Of a stretch of DNA of 64,000 nucleotides, positions 13,101 through 24,629 are shown piece by piece. The stretch is from Cyclospora cayetanensis. Its lineage: Eukaryota > Apicomplexa > Conoidasida > Eucoccidiorida > Eimeriidae. The position numbers and the translations under genes were made by a program. Within the stretch, counting starts at the first letter, position 1. The number at the start of each line of letters is the position of its first letter. Where the stretch lies: assembly GCF_002999335.1 (NCBI RefSeq), contig NW_020312761.1, forward strand, positions 98,292-162,291. Reading direction: 5' to 3'. The notes under the pieces are model-generated. The model had not been told where the DNA came from and did not search any database. It saw nothing but the letters and a program-made list of their open reading frames with translations.

Positions 13101-14932
13101 GAGACGAAAGAGCAATAAGCCCCAGAAGGGGATGCGCGCCACGACGCAGACAGCGCAAAGGCCTTCTGAAGACTCGGGGGCAGAGACTTCCCACTGGCAA
13201 AACGCACATACACACACGCGTGTGCAGAGGCTCACATACGTATAGCCACCTCCCCTCTAATTAGCTTTCTCCACTCCCCTTGGCCTTGCTAGTCTAGTTG
13301 GACCCCTTTCACCCCTCCAGCGCTAATAGCCGCCTTGCCAGTCTGTTCTCTCTCTTTCTCTCCCTGTCTCTATTTCTATCTCCTTCTCTGTCTCTCGTCC
13401 TCTTTCTTCCGCTGCCTCTAGTTCGCTTTCCTCCGCTGTCTCTAGTTCTCTTCCTTTCTCCATCTGTTTTTCCCTATCTTTTCCTGTTTCTATTTCTCTT
13501 TCTCTCTCTATCTCGTTTTCTCTTTCTCGTTTTCTCTATCTCGTTTTCTCTTTCTTTCTCTGTTTTTCTCTCTTTCTCTCTTTCTCTGTCTCTATTTTTC
13601 TTTCTTTCTCTGTCTCTATTTTTCTTTCTTTCTCTGTCTCTAGTTCTCTTTCTTTCCCTGTCTCTATTTCTCTCTCTTTCTCTGTTTTTATTTCTCTTTC
13701 TCTCTTTCTCTGCCTCTCTCTCTCCTTGCCACCCAACGAACCCCTTGTTTTCTCACCAGCCGTTCGCGCCGTGCAGAATAGCAAGACACACCAAAGAGGG
13801 AGCACGAACTCTTTTCCATCGGCACGGTGAAGAAAAGATGAGAGGACAGCCGCATGTCTGCCGCAGCTTGCCCCCCACTTCCTAAGAAGCCGCCTGTGAG
13901 GCCGTCAACGGACTCCCCCTGCAGCAGCGATCCGCAGCCTGAAGGCAATTCTTCGGGAAGAGCGAAGCGCTCTATCCACTGCAGCAGCCGCGTCGAGCCG
14001 CTGTTCAAATTCCAGGGAAAGTTGCCTTGTTCGGCCGCCTGGGAGTGCCCTCGCCACACAGATCGCTGCACGCAATGAAGCGCACGAAGCAGCAGCAGGA
14101 GACGTGCAGCAGCAACCTCCAAGCCGATGCAGAGGCCTCGCCAAGGCGCTACACACGAACCGCCTTGCAGGCGCATGCAGCTTTTGCAAAGACTCGCGCA
14201 GAAAAGTGCCTGCCGAGCCACTGCCGCTTGCAACAGCGCAGGACGGAAGAGGAGGAGTTTCGCCGGATGCGTCACTTCGAGACAAGCAGCAGCCGTCGAG
14301 AAGAAGGAGGAGAGGCGGGGTCTTTTAGAGGGTGCAGCACCAGGCAGCAGCGTAAATTCAGGAGGAGACTGGCTTGAAAGAGGCGCTAAGAGAGAGGTCT
14401 CTTCTCAAGAAACGAGGAGAAGGAGGCGCGAAACGATCAGGAAGGATAGCGGCAGCAAAAGAACGGAAAGAGCAACAACGCAGCTCTCTGTACATACAGG
14501 CCGCCGCTGTGGGTAAGTCGCGTGCATCGGAGTGGAGAGTTTAACAAAAAGGCGGAAGCAGAAACGCAGGGAAGAGCCAGAGAGGGCGGCAGAGGCGAAG
14601 GAGGTCGGCTGTGTACCTCTGTGTATCGTGCGAGATCGTGAGAATGCAGAGGCAAACAGTTGCATGGCGCCTGCTGATGCGCGAAAAGAACTTCTGGACG
14701 CCGCAAGGCGGCCTTTGCAACTACAAATATTCTGCATGCGGCAAAGCAGTAACACACACACACAGTCGCCGTCCGTCAAGCCCCCTCCAACCCAGTAGAA
14801 AAGACGCTTTCTCCAAGAATTAGAAGTAAACCTACCCGATAATGGGAGGACCATCTGTCTCTGGTCTGTAAACCCAGGAACCTTCGGATGCTCGAGAAAT
14901 CCGATGAGCCGCACGGCCGCTTGCGTTGGCAG

Positions 14933-14965
<33 letters not shown>

Positions 14966-15410
14966 AGCTGCTGCTGCTGCTGCTGCTTTCGTTGGAAGGG
15001 CCCTTGCCGCTGCTGTTGACTGCTGCTGTCGTTCGCTGCTCCCCCTTAGCCGTCCCGCGTCTGCTCCTGCAGACGGTTTGCACTTCTGCATAGCCCTCTC
15101 TTCCCCGACAGGAAGCAGGCCGTGCAGCTGCAGAAGCGTAGGAGCGTGCTGCTGCTCCTCCTTCTCCTTCTCTTCCTGCCTTTTCTTTGGGGAATCCAGC
15201 ACAAGGGGGTGCCCCCTCTTTGGAAGGGGAGGAAGTCGCTGCTGGCGAGCCACTTTTAAGGGCTTCTTGAGCCATCTCAGGGGAGGCATCTAGGTGTACA
15301 GACACCCCAGCGGCGAGCGCTCCCAGGCGGCGTGCTCCCGCGGCGAGGAGGTCTTCTTCTTGTTCCGAATCATCGTCTCCAATCGCGAAAACAGACTTCC
15401 CTGGATGCAT
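7143..15410 (-). CDS. AVL9/DENN-family trafficking protein with C-terminal MORN repeats
   Basis: AVL9 proteins are DENN-family factors of late secretory transport; MORN repeats usually bind membranes or scaffold the cortex. Minus-strand exons: 15410-14836, an unresolved part, 14038-13757, 13193-12926, 12686-12573, 12420-12199, 11952-11695, 11482-11072, 10859-10742, 10548-10389, 9870-9686, 9455-9278, 8912-8688, 8428-7910, 7460-7143. All junctions from 14038 downward are in phase. AVL9-like landmarks appear in family order: LFGVSCY, ARIPFWGLL, KALLLESKILFF, HGLPFRIF followed by GFLIATTN, then FDPNWEAHADLIR and AEWLTAWTETYNF. The next exon continues in frame into MORN units (YEGQF, YDGSW, YVGQW, YWGQF, YEGEF, YDGQW, YEGQW, CGQW). 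Length is roughly 1,280 residues. The first exon is Ser-rich (CTG repeat). The usual GFHH-type N-terminal motif was not found. The intron after 12199 has a GC donor. The start at 15410 is the first ATG of an open frame and remains uncertain. Confidence 0.85.
9990..10207. repeat. (ACACAT/ACAC)n array in an AVL9-MORN intron
   Basis: About 215 bp of imperfect ACACAT/ACAAACAT units lies in the intron between exons 10389 and 9870. On the gene's sense strand it reads TG-rich. Confidence 0.9.
13330..13722. repeat. TC-rich (TCTCTTTC)n tract in an AVL9-MORN intron
   Basis: Nearly 400 bp of CTCTTTCTCT-type pyrimidine tract lies on the plus strand, between coding exons 13757 and 13193. On the gene's sense strand it is GA-rich. 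Open frames made only of Ser, Leu and Phe here are repeat artefacts. Confidence 0.9.
14934..14993 (-). repeat. CTG/CAG trinucleotide run inside the first AVL9 exon
   Basis: A near-pure triplet run is read on the minus strand as a polyserine tract, SSSSSSSCSSSS in style. Coding CAG/CTG runs (homopolymeric amino-acid repeats) are a known trait of Eimeria genomes. Confidence 0.85.
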
Positions 15411-15517
15411 AAAGAATGCTTGTTTTGGCAGCGAACTGCTCTGTGGAGCTAGTAGAGACTGCACGCCGCGTGTCGCAGCCAGCAGTGGGGATCAGCAGGG
15501 TCGGAGAGCCACGCGTG

Positions 15518-16911
15518 TCAAGTTTGCGATTTGCGATGTTTCCGTCTGCCGTAGGGGAGCAGCAAGGGGAGCAGGGGGAAGAACCTGCTGGCGTGGGCTG
15601 CTCTAGTTGGCGCTGCTGTGAGGGGCCTACGCAAACGTGCTGCAGTCTTCACAACGGCGTATTCAACGAAGGGAGGCAATGCCGATCGTGCGTTCAAAGC
15701 GGCAAGGCAACGCGTTACGGGGAATGGAAGCTGGGAAGAAGTCGCCACAAAGGATTGAGGCAATAAGACCTCCAGCGCCTTACTCCGGGGGCAGGGGAAA
15801 CTCCCGACGCGGCGCACGCGAGAAAGCCTTATAGAGATATACATATACATGCATATGTATGTGCCTTCCACTCGAACGGCCGCAAGCTCGAGAGGCGGAA
15901 GCAGTGGGCAGGGGACAAGCCAAGGATGGCAAGGAGTCACGCGTCTCCAGCTGTGCTAGTGCCGCTGCAATCTCAAGGCAGATTCTGGAGGCATGGAAAC
16001 AGCCAAACTGGCGGATGTATTGGGGATCGAGACGAGCAGTGCAAGGAGGGCAACACGGGATTAGTAGAGAGCAGCCCTTTGGGGGCGTTCCCAAGTTGTG
16101 CAAGTGACTATATGGAGGGCGGTGCCTGTTTAGACGGATCGGTTGGGAAATGATCGCATGAGAAGAAAGCGAAACGCGGCATAAACAGGTGGAATCGAAA
16201 GAGGAACAAAGCACCCATAACAGAATTGGGGAGCAGGGGGGCCGACCGCTGTGCTGCGTCGAGGACACAGTCTATATCGAGGGCGTCAAATGCCTCTATT
16301 GACGCAACAAATGAATTCACCCGCTTTGTCTCTGCCCAGTTATGTGGTTTCGAAAAAGGAAGGAATGAGAACAGGAAGGACGGGAGAAAACCAACAAACA
16401 GGAAAACGCCCACTGTATTATTACGCTGGTGCTCCTGCTACGAAGGGCAGCGGCCTCTGACTTTCAAAGATACAAAGGGGCGAGTATTTGAAAAGCGATG
16501 AGATATACGTTGTATTTTACTGAAATGTTGCCCAGAATGCTTTGCTTTATGGGTTCGTGAAGTAGTTGCGTGGAATGACAGAACATTTAGGTGCACAACC
16601 ACGGATATCTATAGATACGTATAGCTGCATACACACCGGGGAGGTAGGCCGTGCGCCTATAGTCATATACGATTACGATTATACTAGTTTCTTAGTAACA
16701 GTCCTCTTCTCCTATCAGTGGTCATTCGCCTCCATTGGAAGCCAACGAGTTCCGCATGGAAGAAGGCAGAGCGAAAAGTTCTTCTCTCAGCAGCAGAACT
16801 GTATGGAATGTCTCCATAAGAACAAGCAGAATATCAGCAAGGCCAAACAGATCTTTATGCGTTTCCTGATCATATGCGGTAATTTTAAACACATAAGCTT
16901 GGGATTCAGCC
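15518..16911 (-). CDS. Unresolved exon-like segments upstream of AVL9
   Basis: Three open stretches on the minus strand look protein-like but do not join cleanly. 16911-16722 begins with ATG (MAESQAYVFK, then HKDLFGLADILL) and ends at TGA. About 16344-16208 follows a CAG acceptor and reads RVNSFVASIEAFDALDID, with a possible donor after ATGG. About 15780-15518 reads LEVLLPQSFVATSSQ and ends at a stop about 100 bp before the AVL9 start. A further open stretch near 16000-15860 (CLEIAAALAQLETRD) may be another exon. I found no donor in the first segment whose phase fits the second, so this may be one gene with a missed exon, two genes, or partly chance open frames. No family recognised. Confidence 0.25.
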
Positions 16912-17039
16912 ATAGTGGGATATAGTGGCATGGGGTAATGGCTGTAGCACATGAAACAACTCAGAATGGGCAAAGAAGAACTAGCAAAAGCTGATGAAGA
17001 GGCTTGCAAAGGATACAGTAGGACGCTTGAGGGAAGTGA

Positions 17040-18778
17040 GCTACAAGTGAACAGAGTAGGCGTGCGCGACTTACCCCGGCTCCGTTTACATACTACGATT
17101 TGGTTGCTGGTCTTCAATCCTCACTCAGGAAGTTGCAATTTCTGTACTTTATCATTGAGCGAGCTCTAGCGATAGACTACAAGGAAGACAAGTTTAAAGT
17201 CTGCCAAGAAGCGAAAGCGGCGCCTAAAGGACCAGAAGCTGCTAGACAGTTTGTCGAGTCTGCAGTAAGATTGGTCACCTAGGGGTCAAGAACAAAAAGT
17301 GTAGATGCTGATTCGCAAGCAAAAGCGATACATGGATTCGTGATGTGTGTACTTGCATACTCGAATTACTGTGAGGTCAGGTGTGGCGAAATTTGTCCAA
17401 CTAAAAGCATATTAATTACTAGCTTCAGCCGCCACAACGTAATTCTTCGACAGATTCCGCGATTGCTGTGCATAAATATCGTGATTTGGAAAGTCAATAG
17501 GATCAAAACTCTTATTCAAGATAGCTGTGTGTGTGAAACTGTCTCTGTTAGCCCGAAAGTGGATGAGCGGGCGATGTAACACTGAAGTACTTTCCACTAC
17601 ACTACTTATGTCCAACTAAGAACCCTTGAACAATTGCCTTAACGGGGTTTCCTGTCGAGATGCCCTATTTGTTGCACAGAACTGTTAGTGCAGCACAACG
17701 AGATGCAGTGCTGCCTGCGCATGATCTTGATGCTAAGTATAACTTAGTTGTGAATGCTCAGAGTGGGCGGTGCAGCAACACGCAACCCAGCTATTCCTCT
17801 TCGCTCATGAGAAGAACTAACAGGGATAAGGACACGAGCAGGAGTAAGACTTCTCGCTTCTATCACGCTTGTCCATGGTCTAGGATCATTTGTCTACTTA
17901 CAAAGACCTTTGATGGAATGTCAACAATGTAGGTAACTACACCCATAGTAGACCCCTTCTCTCGTCAGTCCAGGCGTCCGTCACCTCATGGCAAGAAGTG
18001 AAGATGTATCTTGTAAAAGAAAACCAGACGCTCTCTTTATTCGCTTTCCTGGCCTTCCTCTCGAGGGTTTCCAGAGACGCGCATGCAGCCCAAATCGATG
18101 CGAAACCATAGGGGCGAAATACCCCGAAATCAGTTCTTAAGACAGACATCTTCCCTCTTTGCGCTCATAGTAAGGGCCACCGGGTCCAAGATTATAATGA
18201 ACAGTGGGGAAGTACGAACGGCACACTCTGAGCAGTTCAGGCACTTTCGTGCAGGTGTACAGATTACCTCAGGGCAGAATGGCACGCAACCGATGGGGTA
18301 ATAATATAAAGACAATCCAGCTCCGCAATACGCAGAGCAGAGCATCATCGAATTGTGCATTCAGGCCTCATTTAAATCGCTTATTTACTTAAACTAGGGC
18401 GAAACGTTTCCGATTTTGCTTGGGTCGAAGAAATAGATTATCCAGGACGAGAGTACAAAGAAGTGTGCCTTAGCTTGCCTAAGGACAGACACTCCTGGGC
18501 ACTACTTTTTTAGTTGTGTCCCTGATTTTTTAGCGCCTCATTTGCTGGAGTTTGAAAGAAATGTTGCACCTTGTGCACTTTTGTGCATACGTTCAGTGAC
18601 AGGCTTGTTCGGAGCTCTGAACATTGATCTGGCTTACAGAGGCCAATACAATAGTCAAGTACTGCATGCTCGCAAACGTGTGCATCTGATTTCTCATTTA
18701 ACACCTTCCGTGTATGCATGGACACCCCGTTGTCCACAGAAGAACGTGAACCAGAGTCTAACTACAGCGAAACTATGA
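17040..18778 (+). CDS. Unidentified spliced protein (5' end unresolved)
   Basis: Five plus-strand exons join in phase: one ending at 17264 (its frame opens near 17040 or after the CAG at 17129), 17660-17843, 18075-18169, 18255-18297 and 18534-18778 (TGA). Donors are strong (GTAAGA, GTAAGA, GTAAGG, GTAATA). The first exon is helical (YFIIERALAIDYKEDKF, then a Lys/Ala-rich patch). The middle is basic with Ser and Asn. The last exon is more hydrophobic (CALLCIRSVTGLFGALNID) and ends in SLTTAKL. I do not recognise the family. An ATG at 16951 (MKQLRMGKEELAK) is an attractive start, but I found no in-phase junction from it. Flanking DNA is AT-rich and repeat-free. Confidence 0.5.
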
Positions 18779-19620
18779 TTGAGGACAGCTAAAAGCCAAA
18801 AATAATGAATTTAATTGTCGTACTTAACATTCGACAATAAAGGAAACGGCCACACAATGACAGAAACCGCTGGAAGCAAACGCAAGACAAAAATGACCTC
18901 TCTCCCTCTGGCGCCGCGCGCTGTCTGTCGCATGGCCGAATGGTGGCTAATGCCCCACTCCCTTTTTTCTGTTTCTTCGCCTTATCGGCTTGCAAAAGGC
19001 AAGAGGAATTGTTTTGTCTGCAGATCATCTTGAACCAAGGCAGACATCCCCTGTCGTCTGCCTCCCCTTGTTTCCCTCTCCCTCGTACTCGTTACCCAAA
19101 ATGGCAGTGAGTGTACAAACTGGAGATGGGCCTCGCAGGTCTCTGACTTTAAAATGCGGAGGAAAATATTCTGATGTCTGCGGAAAGGCACGAAATGTCG
19201 AGGGGGGCCTCCAGTGCTTATCTGTCTCAATGCTCGCTCAGTTGGGTGTTTGCATGCTTGTTTGGCCGTGTCTCCGATCGTTCTTTCAGCCGGTCATCTG
19301 TCTTGTTGTTGTATTGCTTTTGGGCACTTTTCTGCCAAGGAGAAGATGGATGATCCTCATTATTTAGCTCAAGTGCTGCTCTTTCCTTTGGAAGGCCGAT
19401 GCGATCCTCCTTCTCATGGGCGCTTTCATTTTTCGTTGTTTCTGCTTTGCTATCCGTTCTAAAGCCCCTCTTCCATCGCTTGGCACACCCATTTGTTGGA
19501 TTGGTGCTCTCTCCCACGTCGCTTGTCTCCCTTTTGGTAGCCGCCCTCCTCCGGCTCCGCCAGTGCCCCGTGCGTTCAAATCACTACTGCTTATTGCGCT
19601 CTCGTTCATTTCTGTCACGT

Positions 19621-19830
19621 ATGGCTCAGGGAACCAGCAGGAAGTATTCCAAGAAGATTGAGGCGTTCGACCGAAGCGTAACCAAGCGCGGTCAGGTTCC
19701 CGAGAGCAGGCAAAAGAAAGGAAAGGGCTACCCAGTGGGTCCAATCGTTTTGGGCGTCTTCCTCTTCGTAGTCGTGGGGTCGGCCATCATTCAAATCATC
19801 AGCTCTGCACAGAGAGGCGTTCTTCTCTAA
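19621..19830 (+). CDS. RAMP4/SERP-type stress-associated ER protein
   Basis: Single exon, 69 residues. RAMP4 (SERP1) is a small tail-anchored protein of the Sec61 translocon that associates with nascent membrane proteins and protects them during ER stress. The sequence shows a basic N-terminal half with Ser/Lys-rich helix (SRKYSKKIEAF), the family-like TKRGQVPESR stretch, then a single membrane span (GPIVLGVFLFVVVGSAII) and a short tail ending GVLL. Length and layout match the family. An open frame extends upstream, but the ATG at 19621 gives exactly the family length. TAA at 19828-19830. Confidence 0.93.
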   Translation: MAQGTSRKYSKKIEAFDRSVTKRGQVPESRQKKGKGYPVGPIVLGVFLFVVVGSAIIQIISSAQRGVLL

Positions 19831-20555
19831 ACTTTGACTGCGGTTAGGAGGGCCGCCATGGCATTGTTTAACAGCTCCATTGATTGCTACGGCCAGTTAA
19901 TGGTTCAGCTACCAGAGTTGCGGCTTGCTGCCTGTTTATGCTTCTCCGTGTTTTTGTAGCCGTTCATTTTTATCACGGAATTTGATGTTTTTCGCGACCT
20001 TTTATTTGAGCGAGACTGCAGTCGTTATCGATGCTATAGGAATTGGGCAGTATGGAGGGCTAGCTACTGCACCACCCGAGGTCGTTTCTTAGCCCTGTGG
20101 CATTCTCTTAATTAGAGTTCTGTTTTTGAAAGACTGATAGGTGTAGGCTGCAACGCAGCAGCAACTAGTCTAAAGCCAAAGAGAAAAGCTGCGAAAGATG
20201 CAGCCCGAGGAGAGGCAGGACGCACGCTCGAAGCACTGCACATATTATCTCCTTGCGTGAGGGAGCGATCAAAGCGAACACAAAAACAAAGGGAGGCAGA
20301 GGCAGAACACCGTCATGAGGGAATGGCACTTAGGCTTCACGCTGTCTCGGTCATGGTCTGTGGTGTCGCCGAGTACAGCAGAGAAAGGTGACAAGACGCC
20401 CCTCCTAAAAATTCCGTTTACCTCTCTCCCTTTTTCGACTCATGCGTTCTCCTCCACGAAATAGAGAAACTAAAGCCAGCGAGGGGGCGCAAGGGGGCGG
20501 CCGCTTGATTGAGGACGAAGAGGTTCCGGTCCGTAGCTCGCCAATGCTATGTTGT
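19831..20555. other. Intergenic DNA between RAMP4 and the CTL gene
   Basis: Convergent 3' ends of RAMP4 (+) and the CTL gene (-) flank this stretch. I see no convincing exon, RNA gene or repeat. It should hold both 3' UTRs. Confidence 0.6.
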
Positions 20556-23500
20556 CTAGCTTCTGAAGTTCCTTTGCGCATCGAGGAGAAGCTCCCGAAG
20601 ACAGGCGGGGGCGTGCACCTTGGTCAGAGGATTCTCGTCGATGACTGGGAACAACAGGAGAGAACTGCGATGTACACGGGTGTGGCGGGGGTGCAGCGCC
20701 TTGCTAGCGAAAAACGCATCGATAAACAAGCTTGCGTATTTTCTGTTTGATTTAAAAGTGACTCTGTGTTGTGCAGTACCTGGCGGTTGGACAGACTCGA
20801 CGAGGAAGCAGTACATGAACGTATCGGAGACAATATCCCATACGGACATGAAATGGAGGGCAATGAAAAAAGCGCACAGAGCGGTGAAGAGGGAAACGCA
20901 GAGTGGAGCCGCCACAAATGAGGCGGAAGTAATGGAGGAGTACTTCTCTGTTGCAGTTAAGGTCTGCGGAGCAAAAAAAGCAAAAGTTGGAAGAATTGCT
21001 CGTGCAGGGAAGAAATGTAACTGCAGAGCAGGTGAAAGGTGCGTCGAGGTGCTCCGACGATCGGATGGCGCGACAAACGGCTTTATTTGCAATGCATCTA
21101 CTTCAAGTGTGGCATTATGAAGCACCCACAGCAACAGGTAAAGGTAGACACAGATAAGAAAAAGGACTCACCGAGTAGGCCATGGCGCCGATGAGCAGAG
21201 AGATGAACAACGAGCCCACTGCTGAGGCGGTTGACACGATCTGAGCATCAGCAATGAAGAAGCGACTAGTTGGTGGTATGTTCAAGCAGCAAAAAGGCAA
21301 AAGTGGGCGCAGTGCCCCACAGCGCATTAGAAACATTGGCACGGGGAAAATCAAAGTAGTGTAGAACACAACACATGCTGGGGTGTAACATGTAGTCTAG
21401 GTAGGAGCGTACACATCGGAAGCAAGAGCGTGAACCCGGTGGCTGTGGATCATTCTACAGAGACGCAGAAGGATATCTTCTGTGAGCACATGCGACGGAT
21501 GCAGCGAATAATGCTGCAGTTCGCTCTCAGTAAAGAGCAGATTAACGCACCCCATGAAGCAAAGTGGCTGGAGACCGAGCTTGAGCAAGGCGAGCGTATG
21601 ATTTATCCATAGCGGGGAAGAATGGCTTGGAGGATATGGACATCTGAACCACAGCCCACATAGCATAAGCTGAGGTCGATGGACACCAGAAAATAGTAGA
21701 ATATTCACTCTCTAAATTCGGGTTCAGAAAGCGAACCGTAAACCCCGAATTTCCCATCTCTAGAAGGCATCCAAACAACTTGAATCCCATTCTCTAATCC
21801 TTAATGGAACGCCTCAAAGTGCAGCCCTCATTCCGTTACGCATCACCGAGACTGGCAGTCTCTTATGGAGAAAGGGGGCAGAGGAGCATGGGATGCGGCG
21901 CATTGCCCATAACATGTTCCCGGCAATCTGACCTCGATGTAGCCGGAAGACGTAAATCGATCAACGATAAACGTTAAGGGGCTCATGATACTCCCTGTAG
22001 CGAACACAAACGTAAACATTCTAATGCGTAGTTTTGGGGGCTACACGTTACGTTTGATCGACCACCGAAACACTGCAGTGTGCTTTCCTCGAGATAACTT
22101 TCAATCCGCTTCTGCAACGCAGCACTGGCTGCTTTGCACTCACACCAGGACCGATTTTATGAGCTATTCTGCTCGGTTATTTGGGGGTTCCGCTACATGA
22201 ACGGCAGCAAATCTAGTCGCGCGCGAACAGGAAGGGTGGCGCACGCCAATAGGATCCAAGGACACATGAACACCACCAACTAAGTACGGGAACTCACCAA
22301 ATGAATCTCTGAGACTTTGGACAACTGGAGAGTCTTCTGTACCCGCCAAATGTTTTGACGCTGTCCAAGGGAAGAGCAGACGTATTCCCCTTGTCGCTCC
22401 CATCACTAGACCACCGACAGCGAAGCTACCGAGATGATGAATGAAACCGAGCCCCATGGCTACAAGAGGCGGGAACCAGCCCACGTCTCTTTCGTCTGCT
22501 CCTTCGGGAGGAGAGAAGTACCAAACTGTTGCAGAGTACGAAACAGCAAAGTGCGAGAAGGCAAGGAGTGCTTCGAGCACCCAAAAGAAGCAAATCCACC
22601 AAACGAAGCCGAAAAACATGAACCGAACGTCCCACACAAATTCCCTGTGGAGCGGCAGAATTCCGACGTCGCCGTTCTGTTCCAAGCCCATAGGAATCTG
22701 CACAATGAAAAGCAAAATTAATGCTTCGTGCAGCTAGAGGGAAGAAATGCGTCGATCCCTGAGTGGACCTCAGATACACTAGTCGTTAGCACATCAGGAA
22801 ACACAAAGTACAGGGGAACGCACAGAGGGAGGCGTAGAGTCAAGCAAGCAAGTCGGGCAAAAGAATCAACAGCATCCGAGCGCAATCGAACAGGGTGCTA
22901 TCTGCAGTCCTTCAGTAACAGCAGCCGCTGCAACGCAGCACGGCTGGCCCCTTGCATGCAACAGGAAGGAAGGCGATATTCAAGTGGCAAAGCAGTGCGC
23001 GCATTTCATCAAGTACAGGGTTACATTGACTTATTTATCCCGCCACAAAGCGTTTACCTCAGTGGCCCCCACGCTTCCAGCCGAGGCGATATACAAGTAC
23101 GACCAGAGCCAAATAAGAACCCACACGATGGTTCCTGCAGAGGACAAAGCCAGAAAATGCCAGTCATGCGGAAAAGTTTCACAACGTCCCGCATTGAGCA
23201 GTGCATGCATTTTCCACATAAGCTGGTTTTAAAGCCCCATTTGGAAGAAAAGAAGCTAGAGACCAACCATTAAAAATCGCATGTGATTTTGCGGTTTTGC
23301 ATGGCGCCACTCGCCCTGTGGAAGTCTGTTAGCGCGTATTGAACTTGAACTCGACGTGTAGTCTTGCTTTATTGGGGTGTATGCCGAGGTGCCAACAAGC
23401 CTACCTGCGGAGAAAGAGAGGGGTGCGATGAAGATTTGTTGCATGTCGCTCATGGCTTCCGCGATGCACTCCATGACCCGCAAAGATGCTGCAATAGCTC

Positions 23501-24629
23501 TTCTCGCCACGAAGAGGGCCGCGCAAAGGAAGCAGCCAATGAAAAGCAGAACGAATCCAACCTTGGGCAGACAAAAAGGGGGGAAGGATTAGCAGAAAGC
23601 ACCCGACAGTAGTGGAAGGCAGGCAGCCGGAAGGGAAGCAAGGGAAACAATCGAGGGTCTGAGAGTAGCAATAAGGCGATGAAATAAGGAGAAATGAGCC
23701 AAAGACGACAATAAGAAAAAAAAATCATGAATTCACGTAAGCCGGCAGAGACATGAGTGAGACATCCATGGGAGAAGGCAGAGGCCAGGAGGCTCCCACC
23801 TGTGCACACGTGCAAGAACTGAGAGGAAAGAGCCGATTATGAGGGGAAGCCAGATATGCCTAAATTTGGGGGTGGCTTTGGTGCTCACAATCATGGCAAG
23901 CGTATAGTCGAAGGAATAGAAGCTTCCCTTGTCTTGATCGAGCACCCCATTAAAGCCACTCTTGATGAGACTTCCGCCACTGATGAATGCAAGTGCAATG
24001 GTGCTGACGGCAGCGCCCCCAAGAACAAATCCAGGAGCCGCTCGAACGGAGGCAGCGAAAGCCAAGGAGAAGATCACAGCGAGTACGAGATAGCCGAATA
24101 CTGATCCCCCGGCGCAGAAGAATGATCCGATGGCGAGCTGCAGCTGCCGGAAAGTGCTGTTCAGCGCTGGCGCCAGCTGCGAGCGGAGGGAAGGGTCTAG
24201 GGGGATGCAGTAGGCGTCTGCCATGAGGGTGCTCGCATAGGCAGGTGACAGAAGCAGAAATTCAACTGTCATAGCCGAAGTCTTAGAAGTGTCTACCGTC
24301 GTCTCGCGAACCGGAACCGGTATGGCAACTCCGTTTTCGACGTCCTCTTCTGTAGGGCACTTTGCTACGCAGCGCCCATCTTGAAGCATAATCGAGGCAA
24401 AGGATTCTCGCGGATCGAGGGGGAAGTACAAGTATGGCAAATCCTTCACGGCTTCATCTACCCCGCACGCCTTCCCTTGGTAGTTCATGCCCTTGTAAAG
24501 GCGAGCAGGACTCCCCTCGGTGAGCGCCACCAGCACGAAACACAAGCAAAATAGCAAAAATGCAGCAAAGACAGCAAGCCAGTTTCGGTCCGTAACTCTT
24601 CTTTTTGGTTCCATATCGGAATTCAGCAT
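20556..24629 (-). CDS. Choline transporter-like protein (SLC44/CTL family)
   Basis: CTL proteins are multi-span plasma-membrane or organelle solute carriers linked to choline transport. Exon 1 runs from 24629 (or ATG 24614) to about 23800 and holds MEPKRRVTDRNW, a first span (FAAFLLFCLCFVLVAL), a long loop with Cys and a likely N-glycosylation site, then two more spans. Later exons are about 23573-23406 (VGFVLLFIGCFLCAALF), 23138-23057, 22700-22310 (WYFSPPEG and a Gly-rich span, the CTL signature region), about 21680-21560 (AYAMWAVVQMS), about 21265-21170, about 20935-20780 (FSVWDIVSDTF-like, read as MSVWDIVSDTFMYCF) and 20641-20556 (LRELLLDAQRNFRS, TAG). The joins 22310/21680 and 20780/20641 are in phase. 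The order of spans agrees with SLC44. The exact exon 1 donor is unsure. Confidence 0.85.

Noticed and set aside
13298..13885. 195-codon Leu/Ser/Phe-rich plus-strand open frame
   Set aside because: It covers the TC tract and lies antisense to AVL9 exons and introns.
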